The position numbers were made by a program, and so were the translations under genes. The notes beneath the pieces were generated by a model. The model ran no database searches. It was not told where the DNA came from and saw only the letters and a list, made by a program, of their open reading frames with translations. 64,000 nt of DNA from the IMG/VR virus record IMGVR_UViG_3300010354_004913, positions 1-64,000 of that record; one strand, 5' to 3'. Shown here in pieces: positions 50,513-60,000 of this stretch. The stretch comes from a virus. Positions within the stretch are counted from its first letter, which is position 1, and every line of letters starts with the position of its first letter.

Positions 50513-50730
50513 ACGAACGAATCAAAGAACTTGCCGACGAGGCTGCTAAATTCAGTGCTGTTATGGCTCTGCCCACAGGCGAGCCCGGGGACAAATTATT
50601 TGTTGAAAAGTTCGCCGAGTTGATTGTGCGTGAATGTGCTGATGTGGCTAAAGAAACAAGATGGGCTGTGCCTCCTAGCCAAGAGCAGATTGCCAGAGGA
50701 ATCCAACAACATTTCGGAGTTGAAGAATGA
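50509..50730 (+). CDS. MNERIRELAE-family phage protein, copy 2
   Basis: 73 residues. MNERIKELADEAAKF, KFAELIVRECADV and IQQHFGVEE mirror the preceding gene; the stretch between differs. GAAGTTCGCCGAGTTGATTG is an identical 20-base run in both. Coupled to the mini membrane protein downstream. Confidence 0.75.
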   Translation: MNERIKELADEAAKFSAVMALPTGEPGDKLFVEKFAELIVRECADVAKETRWAVPPSQEQIARGIQQHFGVEE

Positions 50731-50810
50731 ACGAGATTGGTTTGGCACTGCTGGCCTGTTATGTGATTGGTTTTGTCACTGGTTTTGTTTGGGGCTGGCA
50801 AAAGAATTAA
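50727..50810 (+). CDS. 27-residue membrane miniprotein
   Basis: Begins MNEIGLALLACYVIGF and ends WGWQKN: a single hydrophobic helix with GxxxG spacing (GFVTG). The ATG overlaps the stop of the preceding gene (ATGA), the coupling used by all neighbours. Could be a small inner-membrane protein. Confidence 0.5.
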   Translation: MNEIGLALLACYVIGFVTGFVWGWQKN

Positions 50811-50826
50811 CTATGGACGCAATGAG

Positions 50827-51021
50827 ATGAAACACAATATAACAATACAGCCAGGACAATATTGGAGCAGCCTAAATAGAACAGAGTTTCATGTAGATGA
50901 TGTAAGAGTTACTGAAACCGGAGTTTGGGTTCACTATACTAATACATTTACGCAACAGACCTATAGCTGTCTAGAAGAGGCATTTAGGCATAGATTTGAC
51001 CCTATCGTAAATCGTGGGTAA
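50827..51021 (+). CDS. Small protein of unknown function
   Basis: 64 residues from ATG 50827. ITIQPGQYWSSLNRTEFHVDDVRVTETGVWVHY is a beta-rich pattern like small SH3/Tudor-type phage proteins that hold a WxHY strand. Its stop TAA overlaps the late-type promoter of the next gene. Confidence 0.55.
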   Translation: MKHNITIQPGQYWSSLNRTEFHVDDVRVTETGVWVHYTNTFTQQTYSCLEEAFRHRFDPIVNRG

Positions 51022-51028
51022 TAAATAC
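51020..51028 (+). promoter_or_regulatory. Candidate late-type promoter
   Basis: AATAAATAC, identical to the element before the fibre genes (5104). It lies 20 bases ahead of the ATG at 51048, with AAGGAG in between. Confidence 0.5.
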
Positions 51029-51047
51029 TTTTTTAAAAGGAGAAAAT

Positions 51048-51740
51048 ATGTTTGGAACTTCATATATGGATAATTCAGTTAGCTACCGCTCAGCGGCAGA
51101 GATTAACTCAGCTATGGGCCGTGTCTATGGACACATGGCTTTAGCTGTGTTAACCAGTATGATTGTCAGTTACCTTGTGGGAACTAGTCAAGCACTACTG
51201 GCATTTTTCTTTACAGGATTTTTAAAATGGATTGTAATTTTTGCTCCACTAGTAGCCATTTTTGCTATCACATTTTTAATGGAAAAAGTTAGTAAAGTAG
51301 GCGCTACACTGATGTTACATGGATTTGCTGCCTTAATGGGCCTTAGCTTTGCTACTATCTTTGCGGTCTATAATATGGGATCAATTGTTAGTGCCTTTAT
51401 GGGAGGCGCAATTTTGTTTGGAACAATGAGTGGCTATGGTTACTTTACCAAAAAAGATCTAAGTAGTTGGGGCAGTTTCTTAATTATAGGTTTGATTGCT
51501 ATTATTATTGCTAGTATTATTAACATCTTTGTTGGTTCTACTGTAATGCAAATGGTTATTTCAGCTATCGCAATTATTATCTTCTTAGGACTTACTGCTT
51601 ATGATACCCAAAGAATTAGAGAAGAAGTTAGTGTAGACAACAATGGAGTAGCTGAAATTAGAGGGGCCCTAACTCTATATCTTGACTTTATTAACCTATT
51701 CTTAAATCTATTACAATTATTCGGTGGCAAAAAAGAATGA
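51048..51740 (+). CDS. Bax inhibitor-1 (YccA/YbhL) family membrane protein
   Basis: 230 residues with seven hydrophobic segments. GRVYGHMALAVLTSM, AYDTQRIREEV and ALTLYLDFINLFLNLLQLFG are hallmarks of the family; the Asp pair near the C-terminus (pH/Ca2+ gate in BsYetJ) is at least partly kept. Bacterial relatives interact with FtsH or leak Ca2+. A phage copy might control host membrane proteolysis or delay lysis (inference). Confidence 0.88.
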   Translation: MFGTSYMDNSVSYRSAAEINSAMGRVYGHMALAVLTSMIVSYLVGTSQALLAFFFTGFLKWIVIFAPLVAIFAITFLMEKVSKVGATLMLHGFAALMGLSFATIFAVYNMGSIVSAFMGGAILFGTMSGYGYFTKKDLSSWGSFLIIGLIAIIIASIINIFVGSTVMQMVISAIAIIIFLGLTAYDTQRIREEVSVDNNGVAEIRGALTLYLDFINLFLNLLQLFGGKKE

Positions 51741-52171
51741 GAGATTTAATCAATATTGTAGAAGGTAAATCTATCACTGACGAATGGTTTAAGGACGGAG
51801 GATTTAAAACTTTTAAACGTCCAGCCAAAGAACGTTATAAAATTGCTGACAAGCCTGGCACTATTGATACGTTAGAGGGTCCGGTTAAGTATCCTGCGGG
51901 CTACTACATTATGACCGGACCCAAAGGTGAACAGTATCCAATTTCACCAGAAAAGTTTAAGGACTTAAAGGATGATTTGGGTAATGGTATATGTACACCT
52001 AAAAAAATTATCAAGGTGGCCAAACTGGCAGATCACTCTGGAACGGTTGACACATCATGGGGTGAGAAGTTACACTATAATCCAGGCGAAGATGTTATTG
52101 TCCGCCACGGTGAGAATGACTACGGTGTAGTTAAAAAAGATATATTCGCACAAACATACGAAAAGGTGTAA
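51737..52171 (+). CDS. Protein with two PGDYG-like repeats
   Basis: 144 residues, coupled by ATGA. Two related units, each with a conserved Gly-Thr turn (DKPGTIDTLEG and DHSGTVDTSWG), a YPAGYYIMTGPKGEQYPI strand pair and a KF or DIF helix. Resembles the PGDYG domain of phage proteins. Function unknown. Confidence 0.6.
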   Translation: MRDLINIVEGKSITDEWFKDGGFKTFKRPAKERYKIADKPGTIDTLEGPVKYPAGYYIMTGPKGEQYPISPEKFKDLKDDLGNGICTPKKIIKVAKLADHSGTVDTSWGEKLHYNPGEDVIVRHGENDYGVVKKDIFAQTYEKV

Positions 52172-52172
52172 A

Positions 52173-53012
52173 ATGGGTCAAAGAGCCAATTACTGGTCAT
52201 GTTCTAAATTTGCTGACTGGATTCGAGGTATCGAAAAAGGTGGTGCTAAGACTGGTCGCGGCTGGCGTGAATGGGAACAAGAAGGCAAACGTCTTCATCC
52301 CGTTCGTTACTGGATTGCAGAAGAGGCACTAGATGCTGTTCAAAACTTTATCTGGTGGCCAGTTGATCAACTTTATAACATTAAATATTATGTTAATAAT
52401 CGCTGGGTTACAAAAACTCATTCACTTACAGCAGACCCGAAGGATATTAAACGTGGACAATGGTGTGACGTTGGTAATCGTTTTTTACCTTGCTTATTTG
52501 GCGAGCTGGTCAACTACGTAGAAGTTGAGTTAGCTTGGTGGCACATAGCATGGAGTGACAAAGATGAAAAAGCCAAATATAATACCCCCTTCTGGGCCAC
52601 CGGGTGGTTCAGGTGGAGGACTTGGCGTTGTCCACAGGCTGGTTTGGATAACCTCGAGTGGCAACGTAATTTGGTTTGGAAAGAAGAAGAATGTGAGCCA
52701 GGTAGCCCAAACATTGGGCAACCGACCTATCAGGCTATTAAAGCTCAAGAAATCTTAGATCTGTATCGTTGGTGGACTGAAGTTTATCCAAAACGTCCAG
52801 ATGTACACGATGCTAGTGGCTGGACAGCCTATTGTGACATGCGTCGTGCTCGCGGTGATCACATGCTAGACTTTGAAGATCGCACTCCAGAAGAAGCAGA
52901 AATGAGTCGTAAGGCTCTTGACAAGAGTCGTGAAATTGAAGAAGCATACGAAGCTGAAAACGAGGCTATGATGATTCGTCTTATCAAAATTCGTAATTCA
53001 CTTTGGACTTGA
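52173..53012 (+). CDS. Conserved-type phage protein, Trp-rich
   Basis: 279 residues, unusually rich in Trp (about 20). Motifs FWATGWFRWRTWRCPQAGLDNLEWQ and DMRRARGDHMLDFED are of a type found in several T4-like phages. No enzyme motif. Acidic helical tail. Overlaps the promoter of the next gene by 4 bases. Confidence 0.6.
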   Translation: MGQRANYWSCSKFADWIRGIEKGGAKTGRGWREWEQEGKRLHPVRYWIAEEALDAVQNFIWWPVDQLYNIKYYVNNRWVTKTHSLTADPKDIKRGQWCDVGNRFLPCLFGELVNYVEVELAWWHIAWSDKDEKAKYNTPFWATGWFRWRTWRCPQAGLDNLEWQRNLVWKEEECEPGSPNIGQPTYQAIKAQEILDLYRWWTEVYPKRPDVHDASGWTAYCDMRRARGDHMLDFEDRTPEEAEMSRKALDKSREIEEAYEAENEAMMIRLIKIRNSLWT

Positions 53013-53037
53013 CATTGCCAGTGTTCGACTGTATAAT
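53009..53037 (+). promoter_or_regulatory. Perfect sigma70-type promoter
   Basis: TTGACA (53009-53014), 17 bp, TATAAT (53032-53037); ribosome site ACAGGAG precedes the ATG at 53070. A strong early promoter. Confidence 0.9.
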
Positions 53038-53069
53038 TACTTTATTGTTTAACATACAGGAGCAACCAG

Positions 53070-54245
53070 ATGGCTACTAAACTTAAAAAAGCAAGTATCG
53101 CTTTTCGCCAAAAAGCCAATCGTGATAATAGTCCTAGTTGGGACGGAGCAGACGAATGGAGTGGTGATAAATTTACTGCTCAATTTCGAGTAGCAATGGA
53201 TTATTACCGCTTAGAATCCACTGTCAAAGACCTTAAAGTTAAAGTAGTCGAGTGGATGCACAGTCAAGGATATGATCGTGAAGATATCCGCGACTTTAGA
53301 AAACTCAAAGACAAATATCTCAACGGCACTATGGTAGGTGTAGCTGCCTGCCTTGTTAAAGGCATGCCCGAAGTACACGAAGGTTTCAATCATGGCAAAG
53401 ATACCGGCGCATGGCTTCGAAACGAAATTACCAAAGTACTAGCAATGGGTAGTGCTGATCTAGAAGAAGATGAAGAAGACAAGGCAGCAAAGCCTGCAGG
53501 GCCAGTCATTACTATTCAAGACAGGGTAAGAGAATCCAGTTTGGCAATGACAGACGAAATCGAAGATGCTATTGAGTCGTGGCAAAATGACGCAGACAAC
53601 TTTGATCCCAAACAATTTAAAGTTTTAAACCTCCTTAAAGGCAAGCAGGCCAAAGCAGCTCATGCTCGAATTATTCGCGACTACTACGGTCGCTGGTTAT
53701 CTGAGTTGAATGAACTGGCTAGCGGTGAAGCTGATGAACAACTTCGAGAAGGATACAAGCATCGTAGTAAGAAGCAGATCCGTAAGATGATTGAGTTTTT
53801 GACTGAAATCGAATCGGCTTGTAACATGCTGATGCAAGAAGCCAAGGTTACTCGCAAGCCTCGTAAGGTCAAAGCAATTAGCAAAGATAAGGTTGTTGCT
53901 AAACTGAAATACAAAAAAACTGACGAACCTCTCAAGTTGGTCAGTGTGAATCCTGCTGACATTATTGGCAGCAAGGAACTGTGGATCTACAATACTAAGA
54001 GTCGTAAATTTGGCAAATATGTTGCCGCCGAGTTTCACGATCTCGGAGTTAAAGGTACCACTATCACTGGCTTTGATGAATCTAAGAGTGTGTGTAAGAC
54101 ACTACGCAAGCCTGCAGAACAACTCAAAGAATTCAAGAGTGCGGGTAAGGTAGCACTTCGCAAATTTTTAGAAGACATCAATGCGGTTGATACGAAAATG
54201 AACGGACGTATCAATGAAGAAATTGTACTGCTTAAGGTCTCTTAA
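53070..54245 (+). CDS. Conserved-type phage protein, unknown function
   Basis: 391 residues, Lys/Glu-rich and mostly helical. The last third (LKYKKTDEPLKLVSVNPADIIG, KELWIYNTKSRKFGKYVA) is beta-rich and resembles phage proteins sometimes seen beside recombination genes. First gene behind a perfect early promoter, so probably made in quantity. No enzyme motif seen. Confidence 0.6.
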   Translation: MATKLKKASIAFRQKANRDNSPSWDGADEWSGDKFTAQFRVAMDYYRLESTVKDLKVKVVEWMHSQGYDREDIRDFRKLKDKYLNGTMVGVAACLVKGMPEVHEGFNHGKDTGAWLRNEITKVLAMGSADLEEDEEDKAAKPAGPVITIQDRVRESSLAMTDEIEDAIESWQNDADNFDPKQFKVLNLLKGKQAKAAHARIIRDYYGRWLSELNELASGEADEQLREGYKHRSKKQIRKMIEFLTEIESACNMLMQEAKVTRKPRKVKAISKDKVVAKLKYKKTDEPLKLVSVNPADIIGSKELWIYNTKSRKFGKYVAAEFHDLGVKGTTITGFDESKSVCKTLRKPAEQLKEFKSAGKVALRKFLEDINAVDTKMNGRINEEIVLLKVS

Positions 54246-54335
54246 GATAAGTACACTATGCGGTCTTAGGCATTCAACCCGCAATACAAATTCTGCATGC
54301 CATCAAACTTGCTACTTTTTACAAGGAGACTAGAG

Positions 54336-54890
54336 ATGGCAAAATCTTCAACAGCTGATTTAATCAGACACATGGAAGACAATCTTCCATACCGTGGTCC
54401 TGTGTCTTATTCGTGGACCAGTACCAAAGAATACCACGATGCTTTTCCCTGCGCTTATAGGCAATGGCGGGCTGATAGTCACTGTAATTTAATACACGGT
54501 TACAGTTTTTCAATGAAGTTTTATTTCGGCACTAACAATCTCGATGTGCGAAATTGGGCTGCTGACTATGGCGGCTTAAAAGAACTCAAAAAAATTCTAG
54601 AAGATCAATTTGATCATACTTTGCTTGTAGCACAAGATGATCCAGAACTAGAAACTTTCAAATTACTACAAGAAAAGAAAATGGCTAAGATTGTGATCCT
54701 TCCCCGACTGGGCTGTGAAGGACTGGCAGATCAACTTTACAAATATGTAAATGGTGTTTACATTCCAGAAATGTGGGGACCAGGTGAGGCTGCTAGGCTT
54801 TGGTGCTATCGTGTAGAAGTCCGTGAAACTCAAAGCAATATGGCTTTCCGTGAAGGACACCGCGAATGGAACGAGGATCTGTTTGCTTAA
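54336..54890 (+). CDS. QueD/6-pyruvoyl-tetrahydropterin-synthase-like protein
   Basis: 184 residues from ATG 54336 with AAGGAGA upstream. Zn-binding HGYSFSMKFYF, DYGGLKELKK, FDHTLLVAQDDPE, and RVEVRETQSNMA follow the family order. The catalytic Cys before HGYS (C-NLIHGYS) and the Glu in VEVRET are present. Converts dihydroneopterin triphosphate to carboxytetrahydropterin in preQ0 synthesis, or is a pterin enzyme. Confidence 0.82.
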   Translation: MAKSSTADLIRHMEDNLPYRGPVSYSWTSTKEYHDAFPCAYRQWRADSHCNLIHGYSFSMKFYFGTNNLDVRNWAADYGGLKELKKILEDQFDHTLLVAQDDPELETFKLLQEKKMAKIVILPRLGCEGLADQLYKYVNGVYIPEMWGPGEAARLWCYRVEVRETQSNMAFREGHREWNEDLFA

Positions 54891-54899
54891 TCAAATATA

Positions 54900-54928
54900 T
54901 TGATTTACCAAGGCATAGATGTTATAAT
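54900..54928 (+). promoter_or_regulatory. Sigma70-type promoter
   Basis: TTGATT (54900-54905), 17 bp, TATAAT (54923-54928). The ATG at 54956 follows about 20 bases after the predicted start; no clear ribosome site. Confidence 0.78.
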
Positions 54929-54955
54929 ACACTATGCCTTTTTTAATTACACACT

Positions 54956-55984
54956 ATGACTAAACGTATCGGCTTCGCATGTAAATGGATCGATCATACT
55001 CGTCAAGTAGACGGTATCAAACCTAAAGATGACTGTAAAAAATATAATACAGGCACTACTACCGTTGCTTGGTTAAATAGACAAAGCAAGGATGTAGCAG
55101 TAGAAAAACTGTGGAATCTAATGAAGCAGAACATTGAAAGCACTCGCTTGCTAGTTGAGAAGGTGGGTAGTTTAGATGAAAATTTGCGAATGGTACGACT
55201 CAGTAGCGATATCCTTCCTGTGTACACTGAGTCAACTTGGTCTTGGTATTATAGGTCAGCCGATGTCAGAGATTACGCCCAAAGACATTTCAGAGCCGTG
55301 GGAGATATCGCTCGCAAGATGGGTGTTCGGCTTAGTTTTCATCCTGGGCAGTTTTGCGTCCTTGCTTCTGATAATGAAGATATTGTAAATAGAAGCATAG
55401 AGGAGTTTGAATATCATGTGGATATGGCCCGTTGGATGGGATACGGCAACACATTTCAGGACTTTAAGATCAACGTCCACATCGCGGGTAGAGCCGGTCC
55501 CGAAGGTATCAAACGTGCTCTTTTACGACTCAGTCCAGAAGCAAGAAATACCATTACCATCGAGAACGACGAAATCTCATGGGGCATTGACGCAAGCCAA
55601 GAGCTTGCCAACCACTGTGCCCTTGTACTCGACATACACCATCATTGGGTCCATACTGGAGAGTACATTCGACCCACCGACGATAGATATTTACGCATGA
55701 TTGAAAGCTGGCGCGGAGTTCGTCCAGTTATTCATTATAGTGTTAGTAGAGAAGATCTATTAGTTAGTCACTGCAACAAAACAATGCCTAATTTAGAATT
55801 GCTACTAGAAAGCGGTTACAAAAAACAAAAACTCAGAGCACATTCTGACTTTTATTGGAATCAAAAAGCCAACGAATATGCGCTGAGTTTCTTAGCAGTA
55901 GCCGATATTATGTGCGAAAGCAAAGCTAAGAATTTGGCTAGCTTTTCGCTACATAGTCAAGCAAAAGCATTAGGACTTTGCTGA
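54956..55984 (+). CDS. uvsE: UV damage endonuclease (UvdE/UvsE)
   Basis: 342 residues. RIGFACKWI, FHPGQFCVLAS, ENDEISWG, LDIHHHW and RAHSDFYW carry the metal ligands of the UvsE TIM barrel. It nicks 5' of UV photoproducts and starts an alternative repair. Single-gene transcription unit behind its own promoter. The stop overlaps the convergent gene by 15 bases. Confidence 0.9.
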   Translation: MTKRIGFACKWIDHTRQVDGIKPKDDCKKYNTGTTTVAWLNRQSKDVAVEKLWNLMKQNIESTRLLVEKVGSLDENLRMVRLSSDILPVYTESTWSWYYRSADVRDYAQRHFRAVGDIARKMGVRLSFHPGQFCVLASDNEDIVNRSIEEFEYHVDMARWMGYGNTFQDFKINVHIAGRAGPEGIKRALLRLSPEARNTITIENDEISWGIDASQELANHCALVLDIHHHWVHTGEYIRPTDDRYLRMIESWRGVRPVIHYSVSREDLLVSHCNKTMPNLELLLESGYKKQKLRAHSDFYWNQKANEYALSFLAVADIMCESKAKNLASFSLHSQAKALGLC

Positions 55985-56302
55985 CTTAGGTTTACGGCCT
56001 GGCTTTTTGCCGACTGTTTTCTTTTCGCCTGCTGGTTTTTGGCTAGCAGGCTTTTTCTTTGCTTTCATAGCTGCAGGCTTGGCCTGTGTTACAGCGTCAG
56101 TTATTTGATCATTAACCGCAGCAGGGAATGCTTTACATTCGTTACCGTCTGGTTGAGTCACGCTGTCGCTACACTGTGGGTTTACTGGTTTTGATTCAAC
56201 TATAGGTGCTTCTACCTTGTAAGGTGCTGCCGCCTCTGCTTTGGCAGCAGCCTTTTCAGCCTCAGTCGGATAGCCTAATAATCGTTTAATAAAATTGAAC
56301 AT
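55970..56302 (-). CDS. Lys/Ala-rich protein with basic histone-like tail
   Basis: 110 residues. N-terminal hydrophobic helix (MFNFIKRLLGY), Ala/Glu-rich middle with two Cys, and a C-terminal tail of KKPAxQKPAGEKK-type repeats like bacterial histone H1 proteins. A very strong ribosome site (AAGGAGG) and an exact late promoter precede it, pointing to high late expression. May bind packaged DNA. Confidence 0.6.
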   Translation of the reverse strand: MFNFIKRLLGYPTEAEKAAAKAEAAAPYKVEAPIVESKPVNPQCSDSVTQPDGNECKAFPAAVNDQITDAVTQAKPAAMKAKKKPASQKPAGEKKTVGKKPGRKPKSAKS

Positions 56303-56321
56303 AATGTCCTCCTTAGGATTT

Positions 56322-56329
56322 TATTTATA
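56322..56329 (-). promoter_or_regulatory. Late-type promoter (exact TATAAATA)
   Basis: Minus-strand TATAAATA, with a start about 6 bases downstream, just before the AAGGAGG of the 56302 gene. It overlaps the 3' end of the upstream zinc protein gene. Confidence 0.7.
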
Positions 56330-56612
56330 ATCTGCTAATATCATCTAAGCTGCTAGCAGGTTTATCCCAAATAGTACGCCGTTCGGCGCCTTTTTTTTGA
56401 GCAAATCTTTTCGAGTCGCAATTAGGACAACAATGAAAATAGTTGTTGTTTAATCTTTTAGGACTGATTTTTTCCTTAAGTCTTTGAAAGATTTTGCTGC
56501 AGTTATCACACCTAAAATAAACCCATGTTCTTAGGCGGGAATATACATGCACGTTTCCTAGTTTGCTAGTCCTTTTGTGTACACATTCTTCTTGACGTTG
56601 TTCTAAGTACAT
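56325..56612 (-). CDS. Zinc-binding phage protein
   Basis: 95 residues from ATG 56612. FRCDNCSKIFQR and HCCPNCDSKRFAQKKG form a four-Cys zinc ribbon with a basic helix after the second knuckle (AQKKGAE.R). Similar proteins are known from marine phages; role unknown, likely nucleic-acid binding. A longer reading to 56798 overlaps the IscA-like gene and is rejected. Confidence 0.62.
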   Translation of the reverse strand: MYLEQRQEECVHKRTSKLGNVHVYSRLRTWVYFRCDNCSKIFQRLKEKISPKRLNNNYFHCCPNCDSKRFAQKKGAERRTIWDKPASSLDDISRL

Positions 56613-56670
56613 AATGTTATTTACATTAAGGTTATAAAATATACGGCTAAATATTCTAAAAGGACTATAA

Positions 56671-57024
56671 ATGATTACTCTCACTGACTCTTCTGTGGCT
56701 AAAATCAAAGATCTACTAGCAGAAGAAAATAATCCAAATATTAAACTTAGAGTGTTTGTACAAGGTGGCGGCTGTTCAGGTATGCAATACGGCTTCACTT
56801 TTGACGAAGATCAAGGTGACGATGACTTTGTCGTTGAAAAAGATGGAGTAATTTTGCTTGTTGATTCGATGAGCATGCAATATTTAAACGAAGCAGTAGT
56901 AGACTACAAAGACGATATCATGGGATCTAACTTTACTATTAAAAATCCAAACGCACAAACTACTTGCGGGTGCGGATCTAGTTTTAGTGTAGCAGATGAA
57001 TTTCATGATCAAGTAGGGGCATAA
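56671..57024 (+). CDS. A-type Fe-S carrier (IscA/ErpA/HesB family)
   Basis: 117 residues. [11 protein letters not shown] contains the first Cys; [14 protein letters not shown] contains the CxC pair. The FDED and DSMSMQYL segments match ErpA/IscA. Carries [2Fe-2S] or [4Fe-4S] clusters to apoproteins. A phage-encoded carrier is notable given ten radical SAM genes in the same window, although marine T4-like phages often carry one. Confidence 0.92.
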   Translation: MITLTDSSVAKIKDLLAEENNPNIKLRVFVQGGGCSGMQYGFTFDEDQGDDDFVVEKDGVILLVDSMSMQYLNEAVVDYKDDIMGSNFTIKNPNAQTTCGCGSSFSVADEFHDQVGA

Positions 57025-57025
57025 C

Positions 57026-60000
57026 ATGGCAAGAGAAAATATAGATATTGGTATTCAAGGTAACGACGGTACCGGCGACAGTATAAGAGAAAGTTTTAGA
57101 AAAGTTAACGAAAACTTTAAACAACTTTTTGCTGTTTTTGGCCAAGTTGATCGTATTGCTTTTACAGACCTAGACGACACTCCATCAAGTTACGACCCCG
57201 ATACTGTTATAGTTGCTAATTCAGACGGTACAGCATTATTAGCCAAGAAAATTGTTGGCGGTACTGGTATTGAAATTGACAACGCCGACGAAACAGAAGT
57301 TAGAATTATTAACACTGGCGGTACCGTAAGTTCAGATCCAACTCCTGAATTAGGAGGTCATTTAGACGGCACTGGAGCATTTTCTATTGTTAGAGTGGTA
57401 GACCCTGATGAAACTATTGCTGGCAATATTTCTTTAGATAGAAGCATACCAGTTACTGCTGACGACATGGTAATGAGTAGAGGTTACGCCGATCGACGTT
57501 ACCTTCAAAGTGGCGGAGTCCCTGGATTAGGCAGTCAAGTACGTGTTAGAGATGAGCCGCCTGGCACTTCTCAATATACAAAAACTGTTGTTGACTGGGT
57601 AAACGGATATGCTGTAGTTACAAATCATGGATTTAACACAGGATCTAACGGAGTCGCATTTCGATATTTTGCTCAAAATACTCCAGCATCAAATTTAATA
57701 AATGGTGGTACTGTATACTTAAGATACATAGATGCAAACAAATTAGGAATTTATGCCACTCAAGCAGATGCTATTAACAATGAAAACAGAATTCCTGTAA
57801 ATACTCCAGTCATTATAAACAGAGGAACTGAAACTCTAGTAGACTTTTACTATGACGATGAGCTTTTAGGAAATTGGGTCAGTAATGAAGCTTTGCCTAG
57901 AAAGTCTGTTGTACGTAGGCAAGGAGATGTTATGGAAGGTGCGCTTATTCTTAGCGACCATCCTGGCACACTTGCAGGTGCCGGAGCACCTAATGGACAA
58001 GACGATCTCCAAGCAGCTACAAAGTTTTATGTAGATAATTCAAGTTATACTTCTGAATCAAATTTATTTGTCAGTACAACTGGTGATGACTTACAAATCA
58101 GTACTCCGCCCGGAAAAGAAGGAAGAGCATTTAGTTATGCTTATGCTACAGTAGGTGCAGCCTGTGCTCGAGCAGAAGAAATTATCAACGCAGCATTAAC
58201 TGAACCAGGACCTTATCGACAAGAACTTACTTATAGTAATGTTACTAATTTAGCTTACCTTAATTCTATAGGTGGTTACAGTCCTAGTCCTACTGTAGTT
58301 GCTAGAACTTTATATGTATATACTGGCGGTATAGGGGTAGATCAAAGTAAACTTGTATCTAATAGAGACCTGCGTGAAGGTAGTATTATCAAAGGTCTAT
58401 CAAGCGGCGCAACAGCTAAAGTAATTACCTATGACGGATTTGGCTTAGGTCCAACTAATACCGATGATGTGTACCAAGTAGAATTATTACATTATGACTC
58501 AGATATAACTAATTTTAAAACTGATTTTAAATTTGCTGCTTCTAAAATTCTTTCTAATAAAGATTTTATTGCAGCAGAAACTGTGGCATATGTTCAAGAC
58601 AAATATCCAAGTTTAACATTTGACGCAGTAAAATGTAACAGAGATGCTAGACTAATTGTCGATGCGCTGGCCGCCGATTTAAGGTTTGGCGGTAATAATC
58701 AAACTATTAAAGCAGGTAGGTCTTATTTTAATGGTAACAGCAGTGTGTTACTGTCTGGGCAAGTAGCTCCAACAGCCGACGGTGTTGATTATATCAAACA
58801 ATTGGCACAAGCGGTAATTGCTAATATTGACATACCTGTATCAGTCACATCTATAGATTTTGGAACTAGAACAACTACTCCACAAGTTATAGATACCTCG
58901 ATAGAAGGAGAAGAAGGATCTAGTATAATCATTGGCAGATTAATTGATGCCATTGAAGGTATAATAATTGACGGGCCAAATAATAAGAGTAAATTATTAG
59001 AATTTATTCCAGGTGAAAATTTAGAGTTTGGTCAACCCGTACCAGAAACACAAATTACCATAAGAGTAGAAAGCGGTATTTACTACGAGCAACTTCCCAT
59101 TAGAGTTCCTACTAACGTATCGATTAAAGGTGATGAATTCCGTAGAAGTATTATTAGGCCTGCGCCAGGTCAAAGTCAAAGTCCATGGGCAGGAATTTAT
59201 TTTTACAGAGACGATACATTTGATGGACTAACTAGGACATATACTTCTTCTGCGTTAGTTTGTTCTACTAATGAAGTAACAACAGTTAGTTCATTAGGCG
59301 ACGGAACCACAGCAACTATTAATTTTGCTACACAAGCCTCAGTTCCGTTTGCTAGCGGAACAAGAATTTTTCTAACCGGAGCAAGCATAGACGCATTTAA
59401 TGGACATCACGTAGTAATTACAGGTACTACAAGTTCTATAACATTTGCTAGCACAGCCACAGGAAATATTGGTTCTTCGGGTAAAGTTAAGGGAACTATC
59501 GTTAGTATCAGCGGCGGATCATTAACCGGATTAGAAACAGAAATGTACCTAACCGTTACTGGGGGTGCTGGAGTATTTGAACCTAACACGCAAGTTACAA
59601 GGCTTCTTAGCCCAAGCAGTTTTGAAATTAATTTAGCTCCAAAAACAAAATTAACAGCATCGACTGTTCAAGGTTTAAACGGCAGCGGCCTTGCTCCAAC
59701 TGGTAGAAATTTTGGTTATCACTATCTAGTGGATCCCGCAGGAGAAAACGGAGTATTTGATCCTGCTGTTAGCAAGACTGGTGGACATAGTACTTCAGCT
59801 GGCATACTTACCACTAACAGAACAAGTATTCGAAATCAAGTCATTTCCTATATTGACACAACATTTCCCACTTTGATATACGACGAGGACTTGTGTAGTA
59901 GAGACGTAGGACTAATAGTAGATGCTATTGTCTATGACATTACCAACGGTGGAGTTTCTAGGTCGCTAGCGGCCGGTCATGCTTATAGAAGAAATGCCAG

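Noticed and set aside
52514-52758. Pro/Gly-rich frames on both strands, including a possible small secreted peptide
   Set aside because: They fall inside the Trp-rich conserved protein in other frames and have no ribosome site.
54246-54335. GCGGT...ACCCGC inverted repeat as terminator
   Set aside because: The stem is short and imperfect and no T-run follows.
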